Origin: Kalaharituber pfeilii
Taxonomy: Eukaryota; Ascomycota; Pezizomycetes; Pezizales; Pezizaceae
Assembly: GCA_015179045.1 (NCBI GenBank)
Contig: WHUZ01000004.1
Coordinates: 1,922,001 to 1,986,000 of the forward strand
DNA: 64,000 nt
Reading direction: 5' to 3'
Made by a program: the position numbers and the translations under genes. Below the pieces are notes generated by a model. The model ran no database searches, was not told the origin of the DNA, and saw only the letters and a list, made by a program, of their open reading frames with translations. Shown here piece by piece: positions 29,015 to 41,800 of the stretch. Position 1 is the stretch's first letter, and each line of letters starts with the position of its first letter.

Positions 29015-32000
29015 TCACGGCAACTGCGGCGCTCCAAACATCACGTCCCCCGGAGCCGGCCACCCTCCCCCCTGAAACCTCGCACCATCACCACCTCCCT
29101 GCGCACCCCCTCCTTGCCCCTGCTGTTGCTGTTGTTGCTGTTGTTGCTGTTGTTGCTGTTGTTGCTGCTGTTGCTGTTGTTGTTGCTGCTGCTGCTGCTG
29201 CACCCTCTGCTGCCTATACAGCAACAACAACACTACCGCCGTCGCCAATACCACAATTACCACGCTCTCCAACAAATCCTCGTCCACGTCCTCATCGTAA
29301 CCCACAGCCCCACCACCATCAATATCTCCCACTCGTCCATTTTCATCAACACCTGCATCAGCAGCCTCCCCAGCTTCGTACTCCGCTTGCGCGGCAGCCG
29401 CCGCAGCATTAGCAGCGTCGACTTCCGCATTCCATTTCTGGAGAAATTCGCGAAAGGACCAAGGTTTCTTAGCCTCTGTTTTTCGTCCAATATTTATCAG
29501 CTCAAGTACTTTGCTACTAGCCTACACTCCTATCTTTCCCAAAGAAAAGTGAAGAGAATGAGGAAAAAAAATGGAATATACTTGTTTTACTCACCAGGCT
29601 CCCCCGCCCCAATATCGTTAATCCCGCCTCCCGTCAACGTATTCCAAAAGCTTCTCACCCTCAACTTCAACAAACTGAGCGTCACGGGCAGGTACGCCTC
29701 TGGATTTGTCTCCAGTGCCTGATCGTAGAACCTCTTCGCCAAGTGAAAGTCCTGCTCCACACCAATCCCATTTTCGTGCATCCAGCCCAGATTCCACAGC
29801 GCTTGCGCGCTTTGCTGGAACTCACTTGCGGCTTGGTAACATGCGGCGGCCTTCTCGCTATCGGGCTCGGTGCCGATGCCGGCGAGATAGTAATCGCCCA
29901 TTTTCACTAGCGAGTCGATGTTGGCTTGCTTTGCGGATCGAGTCCAGTAGATTAGCGCAAGTTCCCGGTTCCTGAACTTTGCTGCTTCTTGCGGGGAGAG
30001 CTCTCTTTGCGAAGAAGTAGGCGCGGGCGGGTTATTGCTAGCTGGCGACGATGACGTCGAAGCTGACCCCGAACCTCCAGTTTTCGACTTTATCAAATTC
30101 ACCAAGTTCAGCAACGGCAGCCTAGATCGCTGGTCATCGAGAATATATGCTACATTCTGCTGCGCCGATTCATATCCCTGCTCTGCCGCCATCATGTACC
30201 CCACCAGCGCCGACTCAATATCTCCCTCCGCATACGCTTTGTTCGCCCACTCAAAAGGCGAATGAATTGTCTCAATACGCTCGGCAACAATCTTATAATA
30301 CGCCGTCGCCATCCCGCATGACCTCTCTCTCCCCTTTCCAGAGTTGTAAATCTCGGCAAGGTAGTAATATGACTCGACGTTGCCGTGCCGGGCTGCAAGC
30401 TCAAAGTACTTGATTGCGTCCGCGTAAGCACCTTCGTCAAGAAGGATCTTCCCGAGGTTGACCTGCGCGGGCGCAAAATCCTGGCTTGCCGCTGCATCAA
30501 AGTATTCCGCGGCTTTCTTGATGTCGACGGGTTTGCCGTAACCGTGGAGATACATGAAACCGAGACCATTTTGCGAGTAGTAGTCCCCCTGTATGCAAAG
30601 AAATATCATGTCAGTATACGGCGCTCTTACCCTGAAGGCCAGAATGCTAAAATAGGGCAGACAAACCCTCACAACACCCCTCTCAAACCACATTATCGCT
30701 GTCCCAAAATTCTGTGGCACTCCATCCCCTCTCAGGTACATCTTCCCTAACTGTCCGGCTGCCTGTGCCGCCCACTTCTCTGCCCCTTGTGGTGCTCCTG
30801 GAATGACCTTACCATTTGCGGTCCAGTACTTATTCACTACTGACATGAAGTATGCCCTCGCCTTTGCCAAATTTCTCGGCATATGCCTTGACCCATCGTA
30901 ATACATCTTTCCCAAAGTGAACGTTGCAACGAGATTTCCCTTGCGTGCCATGAGGTCCCAGTATTCCAAAATGTCATCCAGTTCCTCGGCCGAGTCTGCT
31001 TGTGCTTTCCCCTTAGGTTTGTTTATTCCAGAGCTGATGTATGATGCACCCTCACCATAGACTCCTCCCTCATCATCTGCAAGGCGATAGCTGTGACGCA
31101 CAGTGTACCGGCCTCCGGGAGGACCAGAACGCCAGTATTCCATCGCTTTATCCGCAACTCGCTTGTAGTGAAAAGCTGCGCTGTCGCAATTGCGTGGAGC
31201 TCCGATCCCAGTATGGTGCCGAAAGGCTACCGTCATTTCGGATCGGATATCGCCATTAAGTCCAGCGAACGTGTGGTAGAGAAGAGCCTGAATAATACTG
31301 CCCTTAGCACCGTCAAACCAGGCTATTTGAATAAATGTGCGGCTTACCTGGCCCTGATTCCGCTCCACAGCCCCTCCAAATCCAGTTGCGTACATAAACC
31401 CAACCATATGCTGGGCTGTCGCATTGCCATTCTTATCCGCAAGTTTCTTGTACATTTCGAACGCAGTCTGGTAGTTCCTTGGATGCGACCAGTTTCCGTA
31501 CTATAACCCCCCTCGCATCGTCCTAGCGATTAGCATATCCTATTCCATATACAACTTCACACGGGGATAAGGCAGAGACATACAAAATTCATCTGCCCCA
31601 GCAAATACAAGGCATCGCTATTCCATTGTTTGGCAGCTTCACTCAACGCCTCAACCGCAGCTCTCAACTGTTTCGCATGCCTTGCGTCTCGTATATCCCC
31701 CGCCCACGATCCACCCCTATTCATCGGCTCCTCCAACGATACGGGATTGTGGAAAACTAGTATTGACAGTATTTGCCTTAGATAGTATCCAATGTACCCC
31801 ACCAGCCCTCTGGGCACATTTGCATTGGTCCCGCCAATACCAACTCCCATTGGGCTCCTCCCTTTCCGATACTTTGTAGGTGATGAGTCCATTTTGCGGA
31901 GTATCGCGAGTGCCTTTTCAACGAGCGCCTGGCCTATTTCCCTCAAGTAGTCAGAAGAAACATAATCCATATAGCAGTGTGGAGTGGGTAGGACAAACCT

Positions 32001-32227
32001 GGATCTGGATCTGGAGTCTTCTCCGGGACAAGCTCAATCGATGCCGCCTCGCCATGCTGACGTTCCCCAGAGGTATCTTCCAGTGTTATTTTCTTCCCAG
32101 GTACCTGCTTCTGAATGCTAATTCCGTCATCGTTGCCTGTCTGCGCCGCTGCTGATGTGATTGATATAGATGCTAATGTAAACAGGAGAAACAATACTGC
32201 GAAGCTCCTAGTCAGCCGGAGTAACAA
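29015..32227 (-). CDS. HRD3: Hrd3/SEL1L-type ERAD adaptor (Sel1 repeats)
   Basis: Six exons: 31999-32227, 31584-31933, 31348-31500, 30667-31287, 29595-30588 and 29015-29475 (introns of 65, 83, 60, 78 and 119 bp), giving 935 residues. A signal peptide (MLLRLTRSFAVLFLLFTLAS) is followed by a lumenal domain of many Sel1 repeats. Examples are QHMVGFMYATGFGG, ALLYHTFAGLNGDIRSEM, GDYYSQNGLGFMYLHGYG and QALWNLGWMHENGIG. Then comes a membrane helix near residues 853-869 (SVVIVVLATAVVLLLLY), a long poly-Gln tract and a Gly-rich tail. Hrd3 binds the Hrd1 ubiquitin ligase and presents misfolded ER glycoproteins for degradation. Each splice restores a repeat consensus. Length is slightly above the usual ~830 residues, mostly from the tail. 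Confidence 0.88.
29120..29201 (-). repeat. CAG/CAA microsatellite encoding poly-Gln in the HRD3 tail
   Basis: About 27 consecutive Gln codons, mixed CAA and CAG, directly follow the transmembrane segment (after YRQQRV). The tract is therefore predicted to be cytosolic. Antisense frames through it give poly-Leu and are artefacts. Confidence 0.85.
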
Positions 32228-35200
32228 CAGAAGCCTTCACAAACGGATCCTCGAATAAGATCCCCACATCCCCGACCTAGACAAGCAAAGTATAACTCTA
32301 GCTTCCTCAAGTGGGAGCGGTAAAATGCGATGCAGGGGAGGGTTAGGGCCATGTGGTGGATTGCATGAGAGGGAAATCCGTTGCACGTTATGTGGGCGTT
32401 CCATACATAGCTTATTCAGCCCCCTCCACTCCATCTCTAGCTATGACTATTCCTTCCTTTCGCAGTCTCGTGTATCGTCGCTGCTTATTGAGCGTTCGGT
32501 AGTTTCCTTCGTATGCCTCTGTCGGGGCGGGCTTTGCCAGATGTGCACAATATCGATATCGCCTGCCGGTGCCGACGCCGCTAATGAATTTGGACAACCG
32601 TTACCGGTGCCTGGCTGGATTGTGTGTCCGTGTGCTGGTGAGTCTATGGCTAGCCCAGTATCGATATTGCGATTCGCAGATTGGCCGGCAGATGGGTCGT
32701 TATACACGAAGATGCAATCTGTCACCTCTGTCAATGCAGGTGTGCGTGGGGCGTGGGGCATCTTAGGCCCTTCCGGACATCGACCGCTTGAAGAGGGAAG
32801 GAGGCGGAGGCAGTAGAGAAGCAGAGGCGCAGTGCCGCCAGCTGCTCGAACTTGGACTTACAGGTACTCGTATCCGTGGTGCCGCGGTGCGCAGTCGCAG
32901 CTCGCAGACATAAAATACTTGCGCCGTGGACCTTGCAGCAGATGGTCGCAATTGCGAGCGTGGCCACAACGCTCCATCACGTGACTTGAGCGTGCCCAGC
33001 GCATGTGCTCAGGAACAGAAGAATGCGATGGAAATGGAAACGCTTGCTTGCGGCGGCTTCGGTGTGAATATAAATTACTGTTGAGCTCCTCCTTTGGCGT
33101 TTGCATTCACCCATCATCCATTCAGCTGCTTCCATTGTATTTATTTGAAAATAAAATAAGGGTCATCTGGGTCACTTCCGAGCACATGAGAACTAAGGGG
33201 AGAATCAAAACGAGCCACTGGGACATTGCCACACTGACCTCATATCTCGATCGGGACCAGATAATAGTCACTGGTGAAGGCTAGCTTGCCAAAATCAGAA
33301 CACAGGACGTGGATCCAGGATTCCTCTTGTGCGTGTCACAAGTCAACCTTTATTTTCCTGGGGCAGAATTAAGTAAGAGCCTGAAATCGGAGAGGGCATG
33401 CAGGTGTGGGGAAAAAAGGAGGGGTGTATCTTCGGCTTGAGGTGGCGTTCATCATATACAAGTGGTAATCCTGTCAAGCACTCCCATTCACCTCCTGCCT
33501 GTCAATACGATAATTCCTTCTTTGCTTCTGGTTCAAGATAGCTATCATGCATATTTCTTTTACATGTGTTTAACTTTGTGTGCAATAATATCAATTGTAT
33601 AATTTTCTTTACACAAGACTAATTTGATGATTGCTTTTGCGAACTGCTATCTCTCCAAGTTGAGACTTCTCGTCGGTGGAGTCAGAATGTAGTTGCTTCT
33701 TTTCCATAGCTCGCTACACCATCCAATAACAGTAAGACACTGCTATAGCTACGTAGTGCAGAGCACAACTGGAACAGAAAAATAAATCATTCAGGGCGTG
33801 GGGGCCGTGAGTAAGTATCTATCTTAGAGTCTGACTGTTGACCTGCATTGGTCAGGTTGATATACTAGTACTAACCATTGTACATACATATAACATGATG
33901 TATCAATCTTGATCTATCATTATATTAAAATAAGTAGCTTCATTTTTCTTTTTTTCTTTGAACTGTTGTATCTTTTCCAATAATAATATAAAAAAATCTG
34001 CCTTATAAGTGAGGGTACATGATGACTAGTACTTGAAGTATAGTAACTGGTCTCAGTCAAATACTAAATATGTAGCAAACAAATTGCAATGTCTGTCATA
34101 CTCTGATAGCCAAATATATTTCCTATAAATCTAGAGAGGTCAGACCTAACACTCTCGAAACTAATCACAATCAAATGCCATAAAGAATTCTACAAGCATG
34201 GTGATTCTTTATACTCTAGCTCAATTTCTAGTTGGCAGATATCAACTAGATATCAGCGTACTGCTGGGTATGCACATTCAACCGAGGTTAGTCAAGATGA
34301 TGGGTATATCAAAGAGTATGACAGATGTATTACCTATACAAACTGAGCGACCAATACATGTGCGTATGAAGTGATGTACATTGCTAAATTTGATGCCATG
34401 TAGTTGTATTGCATCTCACATGCCTCTTGAATGCCGCTTGGATGACTCTTTTCCAGTCGGAGTTTTACTTCTAGATTCAACACTTTAGTATTCTTTTATG
34501 CATGCATATTTTACCCGATAAATGTAGCGTTAGGATATTAGGTTCCCTAGCCTGGTTACAGAATCCCGTCTATTCCTAGGGCTTGACTTGGAAGATATTG
34601 AACACTTCCTGGGCTATCATACAATTAGTCATTTTTTTCTGCCCTCGGAACAGGTCAAACTGTCAACCATGCCACCAACCTCTTATCTATCACTATAATC
34701 CGCAAACTAGTGGCCAAGATGGTCTCGAATAGCTAGCATCTCATCCTTTTTAAGCTAATTAGATTACTAGCATTCCAAATTGAAGAAGCTCTGTAATTGG
34801 CAAATACAGAATCTGTTCTTCTATAACCATTTTCTCCAAACATGAGTGCATTCACATCTGTGGCATCTAGTATACCATGGATGCTTGGGAATATCAGTCT
34901 CGTGCCAGCTCAAGGTCGGGAATCTATTGTTGCGTATACAATATCTCCAGCACTAGTTTTGTTCTTTTGCAGTACTAAACGAAATATCGTTTTAGTATAA
35001 TCGAATATATGATGCCTTAATGCCAATATTTGTTATTCTCCCGATGTCGTAGCTTATCCGGTTGTTAAAGTATATGACAAGCTTGAATGCACTAAGGTTT
35101 GAGGAGGTCCTAGCTTCTTTTTCGGTACAGAGCTAAGCTAATGAAGAGACGCTCACGGCCACCGACAGAGACTGAGATGTCGCCAATTGCAAGTGCTCAC

Positions 35201-36694
35201 CAAGCGTATCATATCTTGGTTGGACGTGGGATCTTGCATTGCTTGGCCAAAGTTATGATGGTTGCCCAGATGAAACGAGCTCCACAAGCGATACCGTGTG
35301 CATCACCAACCTCTTGCTTCTGTTCTTCAATTCTTCATGCAATAAACCCTAATCTGACCTTTTGCAGGGGATGGGCCCCCGCTGGCGCTGTCACGCTCGC
35401 TCAGTTGCATTCAACCGCCGCGCCAAGGCCGGCACTCGGGCAGTCGGCGACCACCCGCTATGTGCTTTATACACGCAACTCGTGGGCCGGAGGGTGCCGC
35501 TTGAGATAAGCATCCTCGGTCCCATCCAATCCCAATGATTGTCGGTATTCCTGCAACTATTTAGATTGCTATAGCTCGCTACATACAACGATCTCTGCGT
35601 GTCCTTTTTCCGGGAGGTTAAGCCCCGACCCTCTCCCATGTCAATGCTAAATAACATTCGCAGGGGTCTTCGCACAAGAATATTTCCTAAGCCTTCCGAA
35701 GCCCTAGCTGTTCTCTGGCGCTGGCCTTGTTCGCTGGCCCTTCTCTCTCTTCCCTATGATAGGTGACAAGAGCTTATCGAAGCCTTGCCTGAAGAGTGGC
35801 TTACCTATGTAGTTAATCCCCTTCACGAAGGAAACCTGGCAAATAGTTAGACGGCGACGACTGCGCCAGAAGTTTCTCAGGGCATAGGTAGGGGCATACA
35901 TACTCGATTTTCAGCTTACCCTCTTCGGTCGTGTAAAACCATATCAATCTACCTGGTTAATGTGCTCCCCAAAAGACTAAGGTCCCTTCTGCGCCAAGCG
36001 TTCTTCTGCATCCTTGATACCCCTCGCAACTGCCAAAGTCCTTGTTCTATAATTTCCTTATCATTGATATCCTCGTGTCTCTGTAAATCTGATTACTAGA
36101 AATAAACCCGCATCACAAAAATTACGAAAGATAAGCAATGTGGATGACTCCCAGGTTTCCCACTGAATTATATTTGTCAATGATGCCTGTGGCTTGAAAT
36201 TCTACATCTGGGGGGCTCATAAAGGCATAGTTATGGTTCTCATAGTCTCGTGCCCCGGTTTCTCAAATTCGGGTATTGTGTTGCTTTTAGAGAAGATCTA
36301 CCTCCTGTTACAGTTGCTTATCGCCGGTTGCTTCTTTCTTAGTGGTCTACGGGATTCTTTAGCTTGAGCAGGGCCGCTTACACGACAAATTTACACAACA
36401 ATTGGGAAATAGAGCATCAGGTTAGGACCGAAATGTCACTGCACTTCGAAACTCTCCGTACGTATAGCATGGATGCTCTCGAGGCAATGGGACGAGACAG
36501 TGTGGGGGATCATGTTGCAACAATCAAAAATATCATAGTATATCAGTGGACAGGGCAGGTTATATAAAGCGCTGTTCCATTTCCAGGGCCTGCATCAGCA
36601 GCCGACAATTTCTGCCCCTCCGTAGCTCTTTAGAGTGCGGTCTGAACGGAGAATTCACAACGGTCGCTTCTAGTGATATTTCCATCCAACAACA
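32228..36694. other. Gene-free 4.5-kb interval
   Basis: 32228-32970 holds the HRD3 5' flank with overlapping spurious frames. 33300-35100 is AT-rich with no coding signal. 35340-35520 is briefly GC-richer but gives no family. 36000-36694 is the DUR3 upstream region. I see no tRNA, snRNA or transposase. Confidence 0.45.
36058..36323. promoter_or_regulatory. Three HGATAR sites upstream of DUR3
   Basis: TTATCA at 36058-36063 (TGATAA on the minus strand), AGATAA at 36129-36134 and TTATCG at 36318-36323 (CGATAA on the minus strand) fit the HGATAR consensus bound by AreA/Nit-2 GATA factors. Urea permease genes are classic nitrogen-repression targets. The distance (370-640 bp upstream of the start) is reasonable. 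Such short sites also occur by chance, so function is inferred. Confidence 0.4.
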
Positions 36695-38854
36695 ATGGAC
36701 AACGTCTCAACAACACACGCCGCACCTTTATCTCAGGGCTTCGGCTATGGGATAGTATTGGGATTAGGATTTGCCTTTTCTGCAGGCATGATTTTGACGA
36801 CTTGGTTGCTCAAGAAGTACCAGAATGAAGTGCAAACTAGTGAAATGTTCTCTACTGCAGGAAGAACAGTAAAGACTGGTTTAGTAGCGAGTGCTGTGGT
36901 TAGTTCGTGGACATGGTATGTATCGCCGTAGAACGGGAGGAAATGCGCCGGAGGCTTATAAATCTTTCTAGGGCTGCTACACTTCTGCAGAGCTCAGGCA
37001 TTGCTTACCGATACGGTGTTTCTGGTCCATTCTGGTATGCCTCTGGAGCAACTGTGCAGATTCTCCTCTTTGCGACGCTGGCCATTGAATTGAAACGGAA
37101 AGCTCCAAATGCTCACACTTTCCTCGTATGTACATCTGGTCTGCGCTGACTTTTGAGCGTGATCCTAATTGATTGAGTAGGAAGTTATTCGAGCTCGATA
37201 CGGTACCTACACGCATCTCACGTTTACCGTATTTGGCCTTTTCACAAACATTCTGGTGACGGCCATGTTACTCACAGGTGGTTCTGCTGTCGTCACCTCG
37301 CTCACTGGTATGCACACTGCAGCAGCTTGTTTCCTGCTTCCAGTCGGTGTCGTCCTTTACACTCTGTTTGGTGGTATTAAGGCAACGTTTCTTACGGATT
37401 ACGTTCATACCGTAATCATCTTGATCGTTATCTTCATTTTCGCGTTTACAACATATGCTACTTCTGACATTCTTGGGTCTCCCGGAAAAGTCTATGACCT
37501 CCTTGTTGAGGCTTCCAAGCTGCACCCAGTTGAGGGTAATGCTGGAGGAAGCTACCTTACAATGAGGAGCACAGAAGGGGTGATGTTTTTTATCATCAAC
37601 ATCGTAGGCAATTTTGGTACTGTCTTTTGCGATAACGGTTACTACAACAAGGCCATTGCAGCATCTCCAGTTTCTGCTCTTCCTGGATATGTTTTTGGCG
37701 GATTGAGTTGGTTTGCTATCCCCTGGCTTGCTGCCACCACTATGGGCTTGGCATGTGTCGCTCTTGAGGGTCACCCAAGCTTCCCGGGTTATCCTGCGAG
37801 GATGCTTGATTCCGATGTCAGTGCCGGGCTTGTGCTTCCTAATGCCTCTGTTGCTTTGCTTGGAAAGGGTGGGGCGGCTTGCACATTGTTGTTGATTTTC
37901 ATGGCTGTGACCAGTGCGAGCTCTGCAGAACTCATCGCCGTATCAAGTATCTTCACTTATGACATATACCAGACTTACTTCGACCCAAAAGCTTCTGGCA
38001 AGCGGCTTATCTATATGTCTCACGTCTGTGTCGTGGCATTTGGCACCGTCATGGCAGGCTTCGCTACGGGGCTGTACTACATCGGTATCTCTATGGGCTA
38101 TCTATACCTTCTCATGGGCGTCATTGTCTCCTCCGCGGTACTTCCTGCAGCACTCACTCTCATCTGGAAGGGCCAGAACATGTATGCTGCCACGCTCTCC
38201 CCGATCCTCGGCCTAGCATGCTCCCTCATTGGCTGGCTTGTCACCACTAAAGTTAAGTACGGTATCATCAACGTGGACACCTCCGGCAAGAACATTCCTA
38301 TGTTGGTTGGCAACGTTGTGGCACTGCTCTCTCCCTGTGTGTTCATTCCGCTTTTCACCTTGATTTTCGGCATGGACAATTACGACTACGAAACCATGCG
38401 CGCCATTCGCAAGGCCGACGATCACGATCTCGCGGCTGAAGCCCACGTCCAGCCCGAGCTTATCCCAGGAGAATCCCGCGCCGAGGACGAAGCTGAGGAG
38501 CAGCGTAAACTCACACGAGCAGCGTTCATTGCTAGGTTAACCACCGTTGTCATGACTCTCATCTTCCTTGTCCTTTGGCCCTTCCCAATTTTTGGTACCA
38601 GCTACATCTTCAGCAAAAGGTTTTTCACCGGCTGGGTCAGTGTTAGCATTGCATGGTTGTTTTTCTCAAGCTTTATCGTGGGTATTTTCCCGATTTGGGA
38701 AGGAAGGCACAGTATTGCGCATACGGCAAAGAGTTTGTGGAGAGATTTGACAGGAAGAAAGACAGCAACGTTACAAGGGACGGGTGGGGATGTGATGGTG
38801 GGGTCGGAAGGGGGAAGTACGACGGAGAAGGAGCTGGTACAGGGGAAAGCTTAG
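36695..38854 (+). CDS. DUR3: DUR3-type urea/polyamine transporter (SSS family)
   Basis: Three exons: 36695-36915, 36972-37125 and 37181-38854 (introns of 56 and 55 bp), giving 682 residues. The start reads [19 protein letters not shown], with [20 protein letters not shown] across the first splice. Next are [17 protein letters not shown] and, after the second splice, [13 protein letters not shown]. All are conserved in fungal and plant DUR3 sodium:solute symporter proteins. About 14-15 hydrophobic segments follow, ending in a hydrophilic cytosolic tail. The protein imports urea with protons across the plasma membrane. No frame damage is seen and the length is normal for the family. Confidence 0.92.
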
Positions 38855-41800
38855 AGGTAAATGGTATGTAGGGTTTGGGAGGGGTTTGGGTTAGTTACTT
38901 ATTGTAGATAGTTCTTCCATGACTTGTTGTTTGTTTATATATATTGGTAGCCGCTTGAAATTGCTGGCTATAATTCTCAACTTTTCCGTTTCTAATCCGA
39001 GATATTCGCCTCGGCAGTTGGGCAGATGGGTGCTTACTATTTGGGTTGGACGGGTATGTACGGGGAATCCGTTTTAATGAGAATTTGGAAGAAATGAGCT
39101 TATCGTGCTATATACGTCAAACTTTACCCACAGGCACGAACGTGTGTCATCACGCACATCTAGTTGCTTTGCGAATTTGATAGGTCTGTCACGGGTAAGC
39201 GATAGTCTCAAGGAGAGTGAAATGAGCGGAGGAACAAACAGTGTAGTGTGTCATCGAAGTGGGGGTGCACATGGCTCCATGGTGCCGGCATGAGGAATAC
39301 CCAACCGGAGGATATATACTAAGGATATTCTAGTGCCCATAGCGATTGTTATATTTCTCTTAAATCTGTCGAATATCTTTGTTTACAACTGAGCTTTCTC
39401 TCAGCTCCAAAATATAAAATATAAGTTAAAATACATATATTTTCTGGAAAGCGTACTTGAGCTTCTCCGCCTCCCAGGCCACGACCACGTAAAGGTACTG
39501 AGGCCCTCGTACTCCTTGTACATACCAGTGGGGGGTAAGCTGGTTTTCTGGTTTTTTTTTTTTTTATAAAAAAAGAGAAGAAAAATAGAAACATATCCAT
39601 TGGATTTATATAAAATCCCAAGCCCTCCAGGCTAGCTACTGCAGTTCTTTTATGCTTAAGATTTTTGCTCAATGGTATGGTCGATAAATTAATACAGGAA
39701 CCTGTGGGAAAACTAAAACAGTTATTCGATTCGACGTTTCAAGGTAGGGATGTATATGCGTACATTCATGTAATACATAATGTAGCACCGCTGGCTGAAG
39801 CATTTTCCAATCTTCGGATGTTCCAGTGTTACCCTGAACCAATCGCATCTGCAAACATGTTTCATAAATAACTTATGTCAATTGCACCCCCCAACACAAG
39901 GTACTAGTGGAAAACGTTTAGCTAATTGATTCTCTTCAACTCTTCTTTCCTGTATAGCTACTGTATGAAAGACATTCTCAATATAAAGAAGTTTGAAAGC
40001 CCAGTACTGCCCAGAAACAAAACTTACACTAAACTTACTGTGACAAGTACAGGGTATGTCATTTAATTTTTCTTTTTTTTTTTTTTTTTTTTGGATCCAG
40101 ACAAATGCATGCACAGACTGGTTACTTACCAAAGTATCCTTCCCGCAATCTGGCTCTAGCAGAGCAGCTCACTCAACGGAATAATTTAATATGGAGATGT
40201 TTTTCACCATAAATACAACTTGTAGCATCCCCTCAGGATTTGGTAAGGGATACAAAATATTACTTACTACTCGTACATTTGTGCCCCAAAGTAAATAGAC
40301 CCTTGATTTGTCTTGTTTTATCTAGATATAGAGTACATTTGAGCGCAACCAAGACGTCATTACGAAACATTTCTGCCAAGCTATTCCTAAATTAGTAACT
40401 GAAATCTCCCACCTACCGGCAGGGATCAATCAACTACCGAATTTGGAAATCCCCGACTTCAATTGTCATGATCAAGCGATAATGACCCCCGTCCTTCCCC
40501 CCCCCCCACCCAACCAGCCTCCCCGCAATAGGCTGTATACATGCGCAACAAAACAAGCGTCTATACAGTCGTCTGTCATCCAATATTTCACGGGGATATT
40601 AATACGCACGAAATTCATAAACTCCTAGCTATATCAGCTCGCACAATGAAAGCCGCGCATACTATCGATGGCATCGATACCGGCCGATCATGAGAGAACC
40701 CACAACAACGTTACTTACCTTATAGGTGGACATTAATCGGCCTCCAGAGCTTCGACTTCCTAAGTAGATTTGAGTGTCATGCGCTACTAATTTCTATTCT
40801 TTTGTTCTAAAAATAGTTATCCTCAGCTGTTGTGCCCCTTTCCATCCGCAGAAATGCCAAATCATCCCATCTCAGCCCTTATGTGCTTTGTATATGTACT
40901 CAATTAAAAGATCTTTAATTAGGTAAATCCCCAACATCACGTACACAACGTCTCATCCTTAGCCTCGAGCATATGTATATATAGCTTATACTTTATATAT
41001 TAAACTTAATAAGATGAAAACGGCAACCCTCAACACAATAAATTAACCATCAACAAACAGTAACAAACTAGCCGTCAAAGCTTATCCTTCCAGCATACGC
41101 TCAATTGCATATCTATAGAAATACAACATACATTATCAAAACGTTCCGCCACGCCGAAAGCCTAAATCCTATTTCTATACCCTCTCTATATTTTGCTTCA
41201 AGGCTATGCTCAAAGTCTTTTTGCAGCTCTCACAAGATACGAGTTTAGATTTACGGCAAGTCCCGTTGCCTCTGGAGTGGGGTTGTCTGGTACTACTAGC
41301 GATGGTGGCGACGCCGCACCATGCGGGCTGTTCTAGTTATGTATAGCATCGCAGGGTGGGGGGTTAAACTGTATTTGTCGAGTCTTGCTATGTATGTAGG
41401 AGATTATATAACCGTTGCGTCGGTGATTTCGTATGGATCATGTAGCTATATGTAGGTATGGTGCATTGTCTATATGTTTTCTTTAATCTCTTCTTGCATC
41501 CACTTGTGGCGATTGGAATAGGGGACAACGAAGTATGCCAGTTTTACTTTTATAAGGTCGCATTGTGGGGTACGCTCCGCAAAACTGTAAGCATATTCAG
41601 GGAATGCTAAAAGAAAAAAAAAGGGGCAAATTTGTGCGAGGCTAAGCATGCGTAGTTTCGAATTGAAATAACTAGATATAGATATGCCGGCCGAGACCGC
41701 GAAACGGGCAAGGTATATTGCAGGAAAGTTTGACTGACGTGGAGATTTGTCCATTTTGGTGCAGCGTCCAGTCATTATGGATGTAGAATATTATTTATTT

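Noticed and set aside
29114..29722. Long plus-strand frame with poly-Leu
   Set aside because: It is antisense to the HRD3 poly-Gln tract and last exons, where the minus strand has Sel1 repeats and a membrane helix in spliced frame.
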